From Neochlamydia sp. S13 (lineage in GTDB: Bacteria > Chlamydiota > Chlamydiia > Chlamydiales > Parachlamydiaceae), in contig NZ_AP017977.1 in the NCBI RefSeq assembly GCF_000648235.2, forward strand, positions 1,984,001 through 2,048,000: a DNA stretch of 64,000 nt, read 5' to 3'. The stretch's first letter is position 1. Every line of letters starts with the position of its first letter. Positions 8,952 to 18,360 of this stretch are shown here, one piece after another. Position numbers and translations under genes: made by a program. The notes below the pieces were generated by a model. It made no database searches and was not told where the DNA came from. It worked only from the letters and a program-made list of their open reading frames with translations.

Positions 8952-10970
8952 ATGTCTTCTATAGCCAACAAGCCTTTCTTTCCTTCCGATTTCACAACAG
9001 CTCCCTCAGCGACTAAACCCTTACCCCCTAATAAACCTTTGCCAGCTCTTCCTGGCCAACCAAAAGTCTCTCCTACTGGGCATATATATAGCCAAAAGAA
9101 TTCCTTAGAGTCTATTCCGTTAGGAAAAACTCTTTCTCAATCAACCGAACAAACTCCTCCCGAGCTTAAATCCCATCGAATGACTTCTTTTACTTGGGAT
9201 AAAGCTAGCTCCCTTGTTCAAAGTGCAACCTCCAAGGTAAGTTCTATAGCTAAGAAAACCTTTGAAGAAAGTAAGAGATTAACAAACAAAGAACAAAGAC
9301 AAGAAGTTTTTTTTAACGCGCGAGAAGGTATTCAAAAAGCTAAAGAAAAAGCTGGAGACTATCAAGATAAATCAGCAGAAAAATTAGGCGAAATTAAATC
9401 GCTGCTAAGCCATAAAGTGACGAAGTTTAAAGAAACTTCTGCCCGAGCCGCTAAGACTACAGCCCTTAAGGTCAAGCAATCTACTATCTCCTCATTTAGA
9501 GAGATGACCTCCTCGGAAAGAAGGGAAAAACTTTCTAATAACCTTAAGATAGCTTCTGAGCGCTTAAAAGATAAAAATGTGCAATATTTTAAAAAAGCGC
9601 AAAGCAAGGCAAGCGAAGTAAAAAGCAGCCTACAATCAAAAATTGATAATAGTACCACCTTAAAAAACATCCGCCATACAATCTCTGCACCCTTTAAAAG
9701 CACGGGAGCCAACCGCACGATGGTGGAAGAAAGGGCTGCACAAACTAAAGAATTATTTGCAGATATCTTTAAAAAGATAACGAAAGAAGAGCTTTTAAAA
9801 AATGAGAGTGCAAGAGAAAAATCAGAATATGCAGAGATTTGCCCTCATATAGATCAGTGGGTTAAGCTATCAAATATGATCAGCAATTCTACAACCTCAA
9901 AAATTGTTAACACAGACAATTTAGGTGAGCGTGTTAAAGTGGTTGATTTGTATGTTCGCATTGCCGATCAAGCTTTTAAAAATGGCGATTTTGCCACTGC
10001 CCAGGCAATTTTTTTAGGATTAAATCAAGGAAGTGTGCAACGGCTGCATAAAACTTTTGCCGCCCTTCCCCGACAAACAAAGAATATATATGCAAATTTG
10101 GAAAAAAGCTTCTCAAATCCTAATAACTTTTCTTTAAATAAAATTATGGAATTTGCTGAGAATAATCCTAGTTTATCCGTCGTTCCCATGATACATACAG
10201 TATTATCAAGAATTGTTTTAGATGGAGAGAAATATATGAAGTCTAAAGCAGATTTAAATGAAACACGCCAAATTGCAAAATACATTTCTTCATTTAAAGA
10301 AGCGCCAGAAGGATTAACCGCTGAAATTAATAATTTAAACAAACAGATAGAAAGCATCACTAAAGAAATTAATGAGGCTAAATTGAATAACGTTTCTTCT
10401 TTAAGGCTCTCTTATAAAAAGAGTGATGCAAGCTTAGAGCTTTCCTATGCTTTAAAAGTAGAAAAATTTGGCGATTACATTCAGTTGCAAAAAGCAGGCA
10501 TTTCTTATGAAACTCATAAAGCTTATTTAAACCAGCAACTACAAGATATAAAAGAAAGAATCCAGCAAGCCGAAAAATCAGGCGAAACTATTGCTCCTGA
10601 AGAACAATTTAGTAAAGAAAATTTAGAAAAAGAAATTGAGATTGCAGAGTGGCTTTATCATGTGGCCAAAGAAATTTATTCGAAAAATTCCTCCATGGAT
10701 TTAGAGGGAATGATTGAGAAATTCAAGCTAAAAAATGATAGAAACATCGAAATTGCTGAAGAGAATGTAAAAACGGACGAAAAAAAGTTAGATTCTTTAA
10801 TCAATGACCTTACGAAATTACAAACTTCTCATCCCTCAAGGAAAGATCAATCAGCAGGGGTAAAGGAAAGCGATTGGTACTCCCAACCTCCAACAGATAA
10901 AAACCAATTCGAGAAAGATCTATATGCCCAATCTTTAAGAATCGAACCCCGTCCATCCTCACGAGCCTAG
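8952..10970 (+). CDS. Large coiled-coil protein, candidate secreted effector
   Basis: The start at 8952 is preferred over the in-frame ATG at 8946 because GAGG at 8941-8944 has normal spacing only to 8952; the product is 672 residues. The N-terminus is disordered and proline-rich (KPLPPNKPLPALPGQP). Residues 80-250 are Lys/Ala/Ser-rich amphipathic helix with apparent repeats (AREGIQKAKEKAGDY, ASERLKDKNVQYFKKAQSKASEVK). The middle is helical and the tail, about 450-640, is strongly coiled-coil. There is no signal peptide or membrane span. I do not recognise a family. Proline-rich leader plus long helices resembles type III-secreted chlamydial proteins, which is inference. It overlaps pepP tail-to-tail by 12 bases. 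Confidence 0.75.
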   Translation: MSSIANKPFFPSDFTTAPSATKPLPPNKPLPALPGQPKVSPTGHIYSQKNSLESIPLGKTLSQSTEQTPPELKSHRMTSFTWDKASSLVQSATSKVSSIAKKTFEESKRLTNKEQRQEVFFNAREGIQKAKEKAGDYQDKSAEKLGEIKSLLSHKVTKFKETSARAAKTTALKVKQSTISSFREMTSSERREKLSNNLKIASERLKDKNVQYFKKAQSKASEVKSSLQSKIDNSTTLKNIRHTISAPFKSTGANRTMVEERAAQTKELFADIFKKITKEELLKNESAREKSEYAEICPHIDQWVKLSNMISNSTTSKIVNTDNLGERVKVVDLYVRIADQAFKNGDFATAQAIFLGLNQGSVQRLHKTFAALPRQTKNIYANLEKSFSNPNNFSLNKIMEFAENNPSLSVVPMIHTVLSRIVLDGEKYMKSKADLNETRQIAKYISSFKEAPEGLTAEINNLNKQIESITKEINEAKLNNVSSLRLSYKKSDASLELSYALKVEKFGDYIQLQKAGISYETHKAYLNQQLQDIKERIQQAEKSGETIAPEEQFSKENLEKEIEIAEWLYHVAKEIYSKNSSMDLEGMIEKFKLKNDRNIEIAEENVKTDEKKLDSLINDLTKLQTSHPSRKDQSAGVKESDWYSQPPTDKNQFEKDLYAQSLRIEPRPSSRA

Positions 10971-12002
10971 GACTTGATAGCCGGTAGAAGTAATTAGGAG
11001 GGTGTCTTCAATACGCACGCCTCCTATACCAGGAAGATAGATGCCAGGTTCAATGGTGATGACCATCCCTTCTTGCAGCGGCAGCTGCTGATAAGGTTCT
11101 TTGTTACGGAGCGAAGGCCACTCATGGATTTCTAAGCCTACTCCATGGCCTAAGCTATGTAAAAAATGCTCTCCATAACCGCACGCTGAGATGTAATCCC
11201 TAGCTACCCGATCCAATTCTCCTATAGTTATTCCTGGCTTACAAAGCGCCATGGCACGTTGCTGAGCTTTTTCTACAATTGCATAAACTTTCCGCATGAT
11301 GGCAGGCGGCTCACCCCAAAAAAGTGTACGAGATAAATCCGAGTGATAACCTTTCCATTTTACGCCTACATCAAAAAGCACAGTCATGCCTTCCCTTAAC
11401 TCTGTCTCTACTGGACGATAATGAGGTAAAGCACTATTAGCTCCGAAAGCGATAATAGGCTCAAAAGCTACTCCCTGAGCTCCCTTTTTTTTCCAAAAAA
11501 TTTCTAACTCGGCAGCCAATTGGTCTTCTCTTACTCCCTCTTTTAAAAGGCTTTTAATATATGCATATCCTTCCATTCCCAGTTGAGCGGCTTCTTGAAG
11601 AATAGCTATTTCATGCGCATCTTTTAGAGTGCGAATTTTTTGAAGGGAGTGACTTAAAGAAACCAATTTAAGATCTTTAAGCTTCTCTTGCATGCTTACA
11701 TAGGTTTGATAAGAGATCGTCTCGCCGTCAAAGGCTAGCGTGCTAATTCCTTCTAGCAAGCTTTCTAAAGAAATTTTATCACTTAAAAAAACAGGCACAG
11801 GTGCTTGATTTTTACAATATTCATAGTAACGATTATCCACTAAAAGAATAGAATTGCCTTGAGTTTTAATAAGCAGCTTTCCCGCAGATAAAATTAATCC
11901 AGTCAAATAGTAAAGGTTGGTAGGATCCTCGACAAGGAAAGCCTCAACGTTAGAATCATGAAGAACTTTTTCAACTTTTGCTAGACGGTTTTGAAAATTC
12001 AT
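10959..12002 (-). CDS. pepP: Xaa-Pro aminopeptidase (M24B)
   Basis: The 347-residue protein has the creatinase-like N-domain and the pita-bread M24 fold. The dinuclear metal ligands are visible: LFDVGVKWKGYHSDLSRTLF (two Asp), HSLGHGVGLEIHEWP (His), and TIEPGIYLPGIGGVRIEDT (two Glu). The family removes N-terminal residues preceding proline and uses Mn or Co. Length fits the short bacterial M24B group. It lies 3 bases after mutL on the same strand, so it is probably co-transcribed with it. Its 3' end overlaps the convergent upstream gene by 12 bases. Confidence 0.93.
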   Translation of the reverse strand: MNFQNRLAKVEKVLHDSNVEAFLVEDPTNLYYLTGLILSAGKLLIKTQGNSILLVDNRYYEYCKNQAPVPVFLSDKISLESLLEGISTLAFDGETISYQTYVSMQEKLKDLKLVSLSHSLQKIRTLKDAHEIAILQEAAQLGMEGYAYIKSLLKEGVREDQLAAELEIFWKKKGAQGVAFEPIIAFGANSALPHYRPVETELREGMTVLFDVGVKWKGYHSDLSRTLFWGEPPAIMRKVYAIVEKAQQRAMALCKPGITIGELDRVARDYISACGYGEHFLHSLGHGVGLEIHEWPSLRNKEPYQQLPLQEGMVITIEPGIYLPGIGGVRIEDTLLITSTGYQVLGS

Positions 12003-12005
12003 AGA

Positions 12006-13835
12006 CTACCCTTTAAAGTTTCTAAATATCTCTTCGGCGCTTATAAAAGCAAGAGTAGACTTTCCTTGAGGACAAAAAAAAGGCATAGAGGTTACAAACA
12101 ATTGATTGACTATCGATTGAGCTTCTTCTGTTTGCAAGCGCTTGCGGTAATGGACGGCAGCATGGCTTGCTGCTACGGATAAGCGTTTTTCCATTTCTTT
12201 ATCCATCATTTTACCTTCGGGAAAGCTGTGCATCATATCTAACAGGTCTACTACCCATTGAGAAAGATCTATGTTTCCAAATGTAGCGGGGACAGCATCT
12301 ATCATAAAGCTATGAGGCCCACTTTCATGGATATGCACTCCTATCTGCGCAAAATTGTCTAGGTTCGTAGATAGCGCGGCTGCTTCAGAGGGGGGCAAAT
12401 TGATATGATGAGGAATCAATAAAGATTGAACAGCTGCATTTCCAGTGCGTGCCTGCAACAAATTTTCAAAAATCACGCGGGCATGCGCTGCCTTCTGATC
12501 CACTAAGCAAAGTGTATCAGCGGATACCTGTTTCCACGCTTCTAATGAGTAAGCATCCAAAATAATATAACCTGGTATCGTTGCCAAAACACGTGGAAAA
12601 GAACGTTTTTCTTGGGCAAGAGGAGCAAGCAAAGAAGGCTGAGGCTCCTCTCTAGAAGGAGCCTTAGCCATAGGGGGCAGCGGTTGATACTCTTTGGCTA
12701 AATTTCTCTCTTGTATAGGATGCAAGGAAAATGCCGGCTTAACGGCAGGCATTATAAAGGTGGAAGTAGAAGCAGGGGAACTAAAATCTTCATGAATAGG
12801 CTGATGATCCTGATGAGAACTTACATTACCTTTATGAATAGCTTGTTGGATTCCTTTAAGAACTAATTCTCTTAATATATTTTCTTGACGAAGCCTAACC
12901 TCTTTTTTTTGTGGGTGAACATTTACATCCACGGTCTCGCCGGGTACATTCAAATGTAAAACAAAAATAGGATGTCGATTAGTGGGCAAACTTGTGCCAT
13001 AGGCATCTCGCACAACTGCAGATATCAAGGGAGAAAAAACAGCGCGCTTGTTAATAAAAAGATATTGACCGGTACGATTTTGACGAGAATAATGAGGGGC
13101 CCCTACATATCCATGCAAGCTATAATCACCATTTGTAATCTCTACTTCACAGCAGCTCGTCACAAATTCGGCTCCCATTAATGCAGCAATTCTCTCCTTC
13201 AATTGATGGGAAAAAGTTTTGCCCGAAGAGCCTCCGGTTTGAATTTCATTGCTCTGATTGTTGATCAGTTGAAATTTAACATGAGGATAGCCAAGAGCAA
13301 GTAGGGTAATGATTTTATGAATTTCCTGAGCTTCATAGGCAGGAGATTTTTGAAATTTTCTTCTTACCGGGACATTAAAAAAAAGAGATTTTACTTCAAT
13401 CGTCGTTCCAGGAGCACGGGCAGCAGGGCCACAGTGCATGAGTTTCCCTCCCTCCACAATCACAAGGGTGCCTTCCCCTCCCTCTTGTGGAGCAGTCAAG
13501 AGAGTGAATTTGGAAATAGATGCAATAGAAGGAATAGCTTCCCCTCGAAATCCCATGGAAAAAATTAACTGGATATCTTCTACTTCTTTAATTTTAGAGG
13601 TAGCATGGCGTTCTAAACAGAGTACGGCATCATCTTGCTGCATCCCCGCACCATTGTCAGTCACGCGGATAAGCTGACGACCCCCTCCTTTAATCTCTAC
13701 ACAAATTTCTGTAGCCCCTGCATCTAAAGAGTTTTCCATTAATTCTTTTACCACAGAAGCTGGACTTTCAATGACTTCGCCTGCTGCAATCTTATTAATA
13801 GTATGTTCGTCAAGAACACGAATTTTTGAAGGCAT
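12006..13835 (-). CDS. mutL: DNA mismatch repair protein MutL
   Basis: The open frame extends upstream to 13976, but the conserved start is the Met at 13835 (MPSKIRVLDEHTINKIAAGE), giving 609 residues. GHKL ATPase motifs are intact: MENSLDAGA, DNGAGM, and RGEAIPSIAS. The C-terminal dimer domain contains DQKAAHARVIFE near residue 446, where the usual DQHAAHER-type motif has lost the His and first Glu of the metal-dependent endonuclease site DQHA(X)2E(X)4E. Nicking activity is therefore doubtful. MutS is not in the window. pepP follows immediately. Confidence 0.95.
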   Translation of the reverse strand: MPSKIRVLDEHTINKIAAGEVIESPASVVKELMENSLDAGATEICVEIKGGGRQLIRVTDNGAGMQQDDAVLCLERHATSKIKEVEDIQLIFSMGFRGEAIPSIASISKFTLLTAPQEGGEGTLVIVEGGKLMHCGPAARAPGTTIEVKSLFFNVPVRRKFQKSPAYEAQEIHKIITLLALGYPHVKFQLINNQSNEIQTGGSSGKTFSHQLKERIAALMGAEFVTSCCEVEITNGDYSLHGYVGAPHYSRQNRTGQYLFINKRAVFSPLISAVVRDAYGTSLPTNRHPIFVLHLNVPGETVDVNVHPQKKEVRLRQENILRELVLKGIQQAIHKGNVSSHQDHQPIHEDFSSPASTSTFIMPAVKPAFSLHPIQERNLAKEYQPLPPMAKAPSREEPQPSLLAPLAQEKRSFPRVLATIPGYIILDAYSLEAWKQVSADTLCLVDQKAAHARVIFENLLQARTGNAAVQSLLIPHHINLPPSEAAALSTNLDNFAQIGVHIHESGPHSFMIDAVPATFGNIDLSQWVVDLLDMMHSFPEGKMMDKEMEKRLSVAASHAAVHYRKRLQTEEAQSIVNQLFVTSMPFFCPQGKSTLAFISAEEIFRNFKG

Positions 13836-14029
13836 AATATTTATTACTCGCTTAAACTTCTCAATTATAAAGGATGATCCATAAGCAAGCAAGGAGAAGG
13901 ATATCAAAAGATAAAAGCATTCCTCAAGCATCTTTGGAAAAGAAAAATAGATGATCGTTAGTTTTATAGATAGCAAGAATGCCCTGCTATCTCTTGCCTC
14001 CTTATAGCTTTTTTTAGTAACATGATTCT

Positions 14030-15265
14030 ATGTATATTAAAAAATTAGCCACAGATATTGTAAAAAAGTTAAACCAAGCGGGATACAAAGCTTATTTTGC
14101 CGGTGGCTGGGTACGTGACTATTTGATGAACCAACCTTCAGCTGATATAGATATTGCTACCGATGCACCCCCTGAGGTGATTTTAAAACTTTTTCCTCAT
14201 ACCCTCTTAGTAGGCCTTGCTTTTGGAGTGGTCATCGTCATATTGGAGGGATATCAATTTGAAGTGTCTACTTTCAGAAAAGATTTAGAATATGTCAATG
14301 GTAGAAAGCCAACAAGCATCGAGCTATCAAATGAAGAAGAAGATGTAAAACGCCGGGACTTTACTATCAATAGCATGTTCTATGACCCTTTGGAAGAAAA
14401 GATTTATGATTACGTGGAAGGAAGAAGAGATTTAGAATTAGGCCTTATCCGCACAGTGGGAGACCCTTTTGAACGTTTTTCTGAAGATCGTTTACGCATG
14501 ATAAGAGCTATACGCTTTTCTGCCCGCTTTAATTTTCGGTTAGATGAAGCCACCCAACAAGCTATTCAAGAAAAGGCTAACACTCTTTTTCCAGCCGTTG
14601 CTATAGAAAGGGTGTGGAAAGAATTTGTAAAAATGGCTGGCTACCCTCATTTCGCAAATGCTTTGATGGAAATGCACCGTTTAGGTCTATTGCCAGTTAT
14701 TTTTCCTTCACTTGCTCACTTGCATCTAAAAGATTTAAGTCAATACCTTAGCCCTTTTTCCAAATTCCCTACCTATACTCCTACTATTTTATATATCCTT
14801 GAGCTATTCCCCTCTTTTGATAAGCAACAGCTGCAAAACCTTTGCAGTTACTTGCGCCTCAGCACGGAGGAGACCAAACTTGCTACTTTTGTGCAGACTG
14901 GAAAACAGCTTTTATCTTTAGCCCCAGGGCTTTCTGATCCTGAATGGGTCCACTTTTACGCTCATTCATACTCTCAAGTATGTTTAGAGATCTTCGCAGC
15001 CCGTCTATCTGAAGATAGCGAAGAAGCTTTTTATCAAGAGCATGAACAAAATCAGGAACGCTTGAAACCTCATATTAAACGAGCGATAAAAAAACAGCCT
15101 TTAGTGACTGCCAGTATGCTTAAATCTCTAGGAGTTTTGCCTGGTAAAAGCATGGGCCTTTTATTGCAAGAAGCGGAAAAGAACGCTATTTTGCATAATC
15201 TGCAAGCAGCTGAGGAAAGCATAAAAATGCTTCAGCAGTCCAAACATTGGCCGAATTTAAACTAA
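14030..15265 (+). CDS. CCA-adding enzyme / poly(A) polymerase family nucleotidyltransferase
   Basis: This 411-residue class II nucleotidyltransferase has GGWVRDYLMNQPSADIDIAT (residues 25-44), carrying the catalytic DxD, then the RRDFTINSMFYDP motif and the RLRMIRAIRFSARF region. A helical RNA-binding C-terminal half follows. The family contains both tRNA CCA-adding enzymes and PcnB poly(A) polymerases, which cannot be told apart safely from these motifs. The metal-dependent HD domain of E. coli Cca is not evident. The gene is divergent from mutL. Confidence 0.9.
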   Translation: MYIKKLATDIVKKLNQAGYKAYFAGGWVRDYLMNQPSADIDIATDAPPEVILKLFPHTLLVGLAFGVVIVILEGYQFEVSTFRKDLEYVNGRKPTSIELSNEEEDVKRRDFTINSMFYDPLEEKIYDYVEGRRDLELGLIRTVGDPFERFSEDRLRMIRAIRFSARFNFRLDEATQQAIQEKANTLFPAVAIERVWKEFVKMAGYPHFANALMEMHRLGLLPVIFPSLAHLHLKDLSQYLSPFSKFPTYTPTILYILELFPSFDKQQLQNLCSYLRLSTEETKLATFVQTGKQLLSLAPGLSDPEWVHFYAHSYSQVCLEIFAARLSEDSEEAFYQEHEQNQERLKPHIKRAIKKQPLVTASMLKSLGVLPGKSMGLLLQEAEKNAILHNLQAAEESIKMLQQSKHWPNLN

Positions 15266-15431
15266 AGGCTTTTGCAAAAATCTTTTAAGGCTAGGAAAAA
15301 ACTATACAAAATATAGAAGCCAGTTATAATAATTTTACAGCTTGAAATAGTAGAATGGAGAACGTGAAAAGCTTTTCTATCACTCGTATAAAATTAGCTA
15401 ATTTTTAAATTATTTATCTCAGGAGAAATTT

Positions 15432-15632
15432 ATGCGTATATTAGGTTTGGTTAGCTTAGCAGTTGGAATTGCTCTTCTGTTATTTGGTATCAATTCTTCT
15501 CAAGCATTCACAGAGAAGGTTGTGGAAGATGTTACGGGCCGTTATACAGACAATACGATGTGGTACATTATTGGTGGAATAGCCATGATCATAGGAGGAG
15601 GAGCCCTCACTCTTTTTGGCAGAGCTAAATAA
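15432..15632 (+). CDS. Small two-helix membrane protein, DUF3185-like
   Basis: A 66-residue protein has two hydrophobic helices (about 3-20 and 43-62) separated by a short polar loop (TEKVVEDVTGRYTDNTMW). The pattern LAVGIALLLFGINSS, then GxYTDxTxWYIIGGIA, matches the small DUF3185 membrane family of unknown function. A clear Shine-Dalgarno (CAGGAGAA at 15420-15427) precedes the ATG with normal spacing. It appears monocistronic. Confidence 0.8.
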   Translation: MRILGLVSLAVGIALLLFGINSSQAFTEKVVEDVTGRYTDNTMWYIIGGIAMIIGGGALTLFGRAK

Positions 15633-17044
15633 AGAAAACTAAAGGGTAGAGGAATTAATCCCTCGGGTTACATGCCAATATAAGCAACTTTCTAAGCTTA
15701 ATGAAATATTTTTATATTGGCTGCAGAGCCGGCAGCAGGGAGAAATTTTGTTTGATGATTAGCAGCTGGGGTATAAAAGCTCCAAGCCACTGCTTTTCAA
15801 TACAGAAAAGAGCTTCTTCTTTTGCTTTATTTTTGAACCCTCCATGGTTAATTTCAAATAAAAGCAAATATCCCTCTATTAATTCTGGCCTTTCAGGATA
15901 ACTAAGCTTTTAGGCAATACTTTTAGGAATATCCTGAATGGCCAAATTAAACAGCTTTTTTCTTTGTCTAGCCAAACATCTTTAAGCCCTTTCAGCTCCC
16001 CTTCCTTTAAATAAAAAATTTTCTTTCCTTTATCCCACATTCCGCAGGTTGTAGCGATTCCCGGATATTATTTTTATTGATACTGGAAATTGCTTTAAGT
16101 TTTTTTAGAAAAGGCTAATCCTGTTCTTTTCAAAGCAAAGAAAGTGAGAACATAAACGATGGAAAAGTATAAGTAGCACGGGTCTTGGTCACCTTAAAAT
16201 TGTTTTTGCAATGGGTAACAAAATTACACAAGGGATTATGATAGTCCCGGTGGTCTCTTCATATCCCAGAGCGATTATGATCAGAGGAAAAGCGTCAAGT
16301 TAATGATAATTAATGGATTGGATTTTACCTTAAGCCTTTTACATGAAAGCATACAAGAATTAATCCTTAATTTAAACCCTAACATGAGACATGTTTTACT
16401 GGTTTTAGTTCCCTTTGGCAGAAATTAGATGACGAGGGAAATTAACTTGCGGAATGTGGGCTTTATGATAAACGGAAGCAAACTTTCGAATATCTCCTTT
16501 TAAAATCTATTCAAACTTGTTCCCCAGGTTTTCAATTTTCAGGACCTATCTATATACCGCTTAAACTCTTTCCTCTATGCAGCTTATGCCAGATGCATGA
16601 AATAATTTAAAATATTAAAGCCCTCAGCAGTATAAAAAACATTAAATTATAAGTTCTTCAAGCATAGAGCATACTAATAAAAAGCTGTCCATAATTAAAT
16701 CCTGTCAAAGCAATATAAGGTTAAACGTCTTGGAAGGAAGCAAGATCAACGTTTAAAGAAAAGCTAAACCTTAACTTTTTAGCTATCGCTCTTTAAGCTA
16801 CCAAGTCCTTGCCGACAGCACTCTTTTTAACGATTTTTCTCATTAGCTTATCTAACACTCTATAAGGATCATTTCATTTAAGAAATAAAATCAGGAATTT
16901 AAAAATATTATTTACCTCCAATTTTAACAATAAAAAGCAGGCCCTTGAATAACCGGAGAAAAAAAATCATTTTTTTGTTGGATTTAAATGAATCTAAAAT
17001 TAAATTTGTTTCCAAGTCTAAATAAGCTATTAAGGAGATACAGA
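15633..17044. other. Long gene-poor region with decayed coding remnants
   Basis: No intact gene is seen in 1.4 kb. On the minus strand about 15700-16075, two overlapping frames read like protein (GKKIFYLKEGELKGLKDVWL; PERPELIEGYLLLFEINHGG) but are broken by shifts. On the plus strand near 16320-16610 further coherent stretches occur (LLHESIQELILNLNPNM; LYDKRKQTFEYLLLKSIQTC). Both halves contain the 13-mer TGCGGAATGTGGG in opposite orientation (near 16040 and 16451), encoding CGMW, so they may be inverted pieces of related genes. No family is recognised. Confidence 0.4.
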
Positions 17045-18154
17045 ATGGGAATAAGCAATTTATCTCAGGCATGCAGTAGGATAGATAATATCGCTGACTA
17101 TATCCCTGTTATCAGCACGGTCACTAATTTAGTTGATCTCTTCCAGAAATGCATTATCTCGACCTTCATATCAAAGGAAAGCTTAGTAAAGAGCCATTAC
17201 TATAAACACCTGAGTGGCAAAAGCTTTAGAAGATGTATAACCTTACTGATTCCTGTTTTGGGTAATCTCACCATTGCCATCCTAGACTTCTTGCATCGAA
17301 AAAATGATAATAAAAAGCAACAAGATAAGAATCTTTCTTCTAAACATACAACTCTTCAAAAAGATAAAGAGGCTTTAGTTGCTATTGTTAAGAAAGAAGG
17401 CCTTGCTCTTAAGGGCGCTCGCTTAGAACTTCAAAAAGATAAAGATATCGTGCTGACAGCCGTTAAGCAAAATGGCGAAGCTCTTCAATATGCTAGCCGA
17501 GAGCTTAGAGACAATAAAAACATTGTACTTGCGGCAGTCGAGCAAAATGGCTGGGCCCTTGAGTTTGCTAGCCCTAGGCTGCAGAATGATAAGGATGTTG
17601 TACTTACGGCTCTTCGGCAAAATGGCTGGGCCCTTCGATACGCCAGCCCCAGGCTTAAAGATGATCCTAAGATTGTGCTTGCTGCTATTCAAGAAAACGG
17701 CTGGGCTCTTACAGAGGCCAGCGAAAGGCTTAAAAAAAATAAAAAGATGATCATTGCTGCCATTCAGAACGAGGGCTGGGCCCTTGAAGAGGCTAGCGAG
17801 GAGCTTAGGAACGATAAAGACATTGTGCTGGCTGCCGTTAAAAAAAGACCTTCAAGGCTTCGCTATGCTAGCGAAAAGCTTAAAAACGATAAGGATGTGG
17901 TGCTTGCCGCCGTTAAGCAAGATGGTTACGCTCTTGAATTTGCTAGCCCACAACTGCAAAATGATAAGGATGTAGTGCTTGCTGCCGTCCAACAAAATGG
18001 CTGGGCCCTTCAATATGCTAGCTCTGCCCTTAAAGACAATCTAGATATTGTGCAGGCGGCTGTCCAACAGAATGGCTGGGCCCTTCAATATGCTAGCCGG
18101 GAGTTACAAAAAAATGAGGAGCTCATCAAACTAGCTAGGCTGACTAGGAAATAG
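17045..18154 (+). CDS. DUF4116 repeat protein 1
   Basis: The frame opens at 16988, but AGGAG at 17033-17037 and alignment with the next gene favour the Met at 17045, giving 369 residues. The N-terminal module (LSQACSRIDNIADYIP, TVTNLVDLFQKC) is followed by a hydrophobic segment (ITLLIPVLGNLTIAILDF). Ten tandem 25-residue DUF4116 repeats follow, with consensus DKDVVLAAVKQNGWALQYAS plus xxLKN. DUF4116 has no known activity and is found in amoebal chlamydiae and other amoeba-associated microbes. The repeats are probably a helical binding surface. A paralogue follows. There is no classical signal peptide; type III export is possible but unproven. Confidence 0.88.
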   Translation: MGISNLSQACSRIDNIADYIPVISTVTNLVDLFQKCIISTFISKESLVKSHYYKHLSGKSFRRCITLLIPVLGNLTIAILDFLHRKNDNKKQQDKNLSSKHTTLQKDKEALVAIVKKEGLALKGARLELQKDKDIVLTAVKQNGEALQYASRELRDNKNIVLAAVEQNGWALEFASPRLQNDKDVVLTALRQNGWALRYASPRLKDDPKIVLAAIQENGWALTEASERLKKNKKMIIAAIQNEGWALEEASEELRNDKDIVLAAVKKRPSRLRYASEKLKNDKDVVLAAVKQDGYALEFASPQLQNDKDVVLAAVQQNGWALQYASSALKDNLDIVQAAVQQNGWALQYASRELQKNEELIKLARLTRK

Positions 18155-18360
18155 ATAACTTTAGTACTTATTTAAAAAGGCATATTGATCAAAATTCGGG
18201 CGCCTAAAATCCCTTAAAACTATGGGGACAAATAGGCCTACTTTCCCTTGCTCTACACTTTCCCCTTAAATGGAAGAAAAATAAAGCTTATAGATTTTAA
18301 ATAATTCTTTAATTAAAATTAATTTCCTTATTAGTTCAACCAATTGATATGGAAGCCTCA

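Noticed and set aside
13835..13976. N-terminal extension of MutL by 47 residues
   Set aside because: Conserved MutL starts at MPSKIRVLDEHT; the extension is hydrophobic and unrelated to the family.
15701..15901. 66-codon plus-strand ORF
   Set aside because: The minus strand of the same stretch reads more like degraded protein; the plus frame has no features.
17400..18120. Long minus-strand and alternate-frame ORFs over the DUF4116 genes
   Set aside because: They are mirror frames created by the 75-bp repeats; no ribosome sites and no family pattern.
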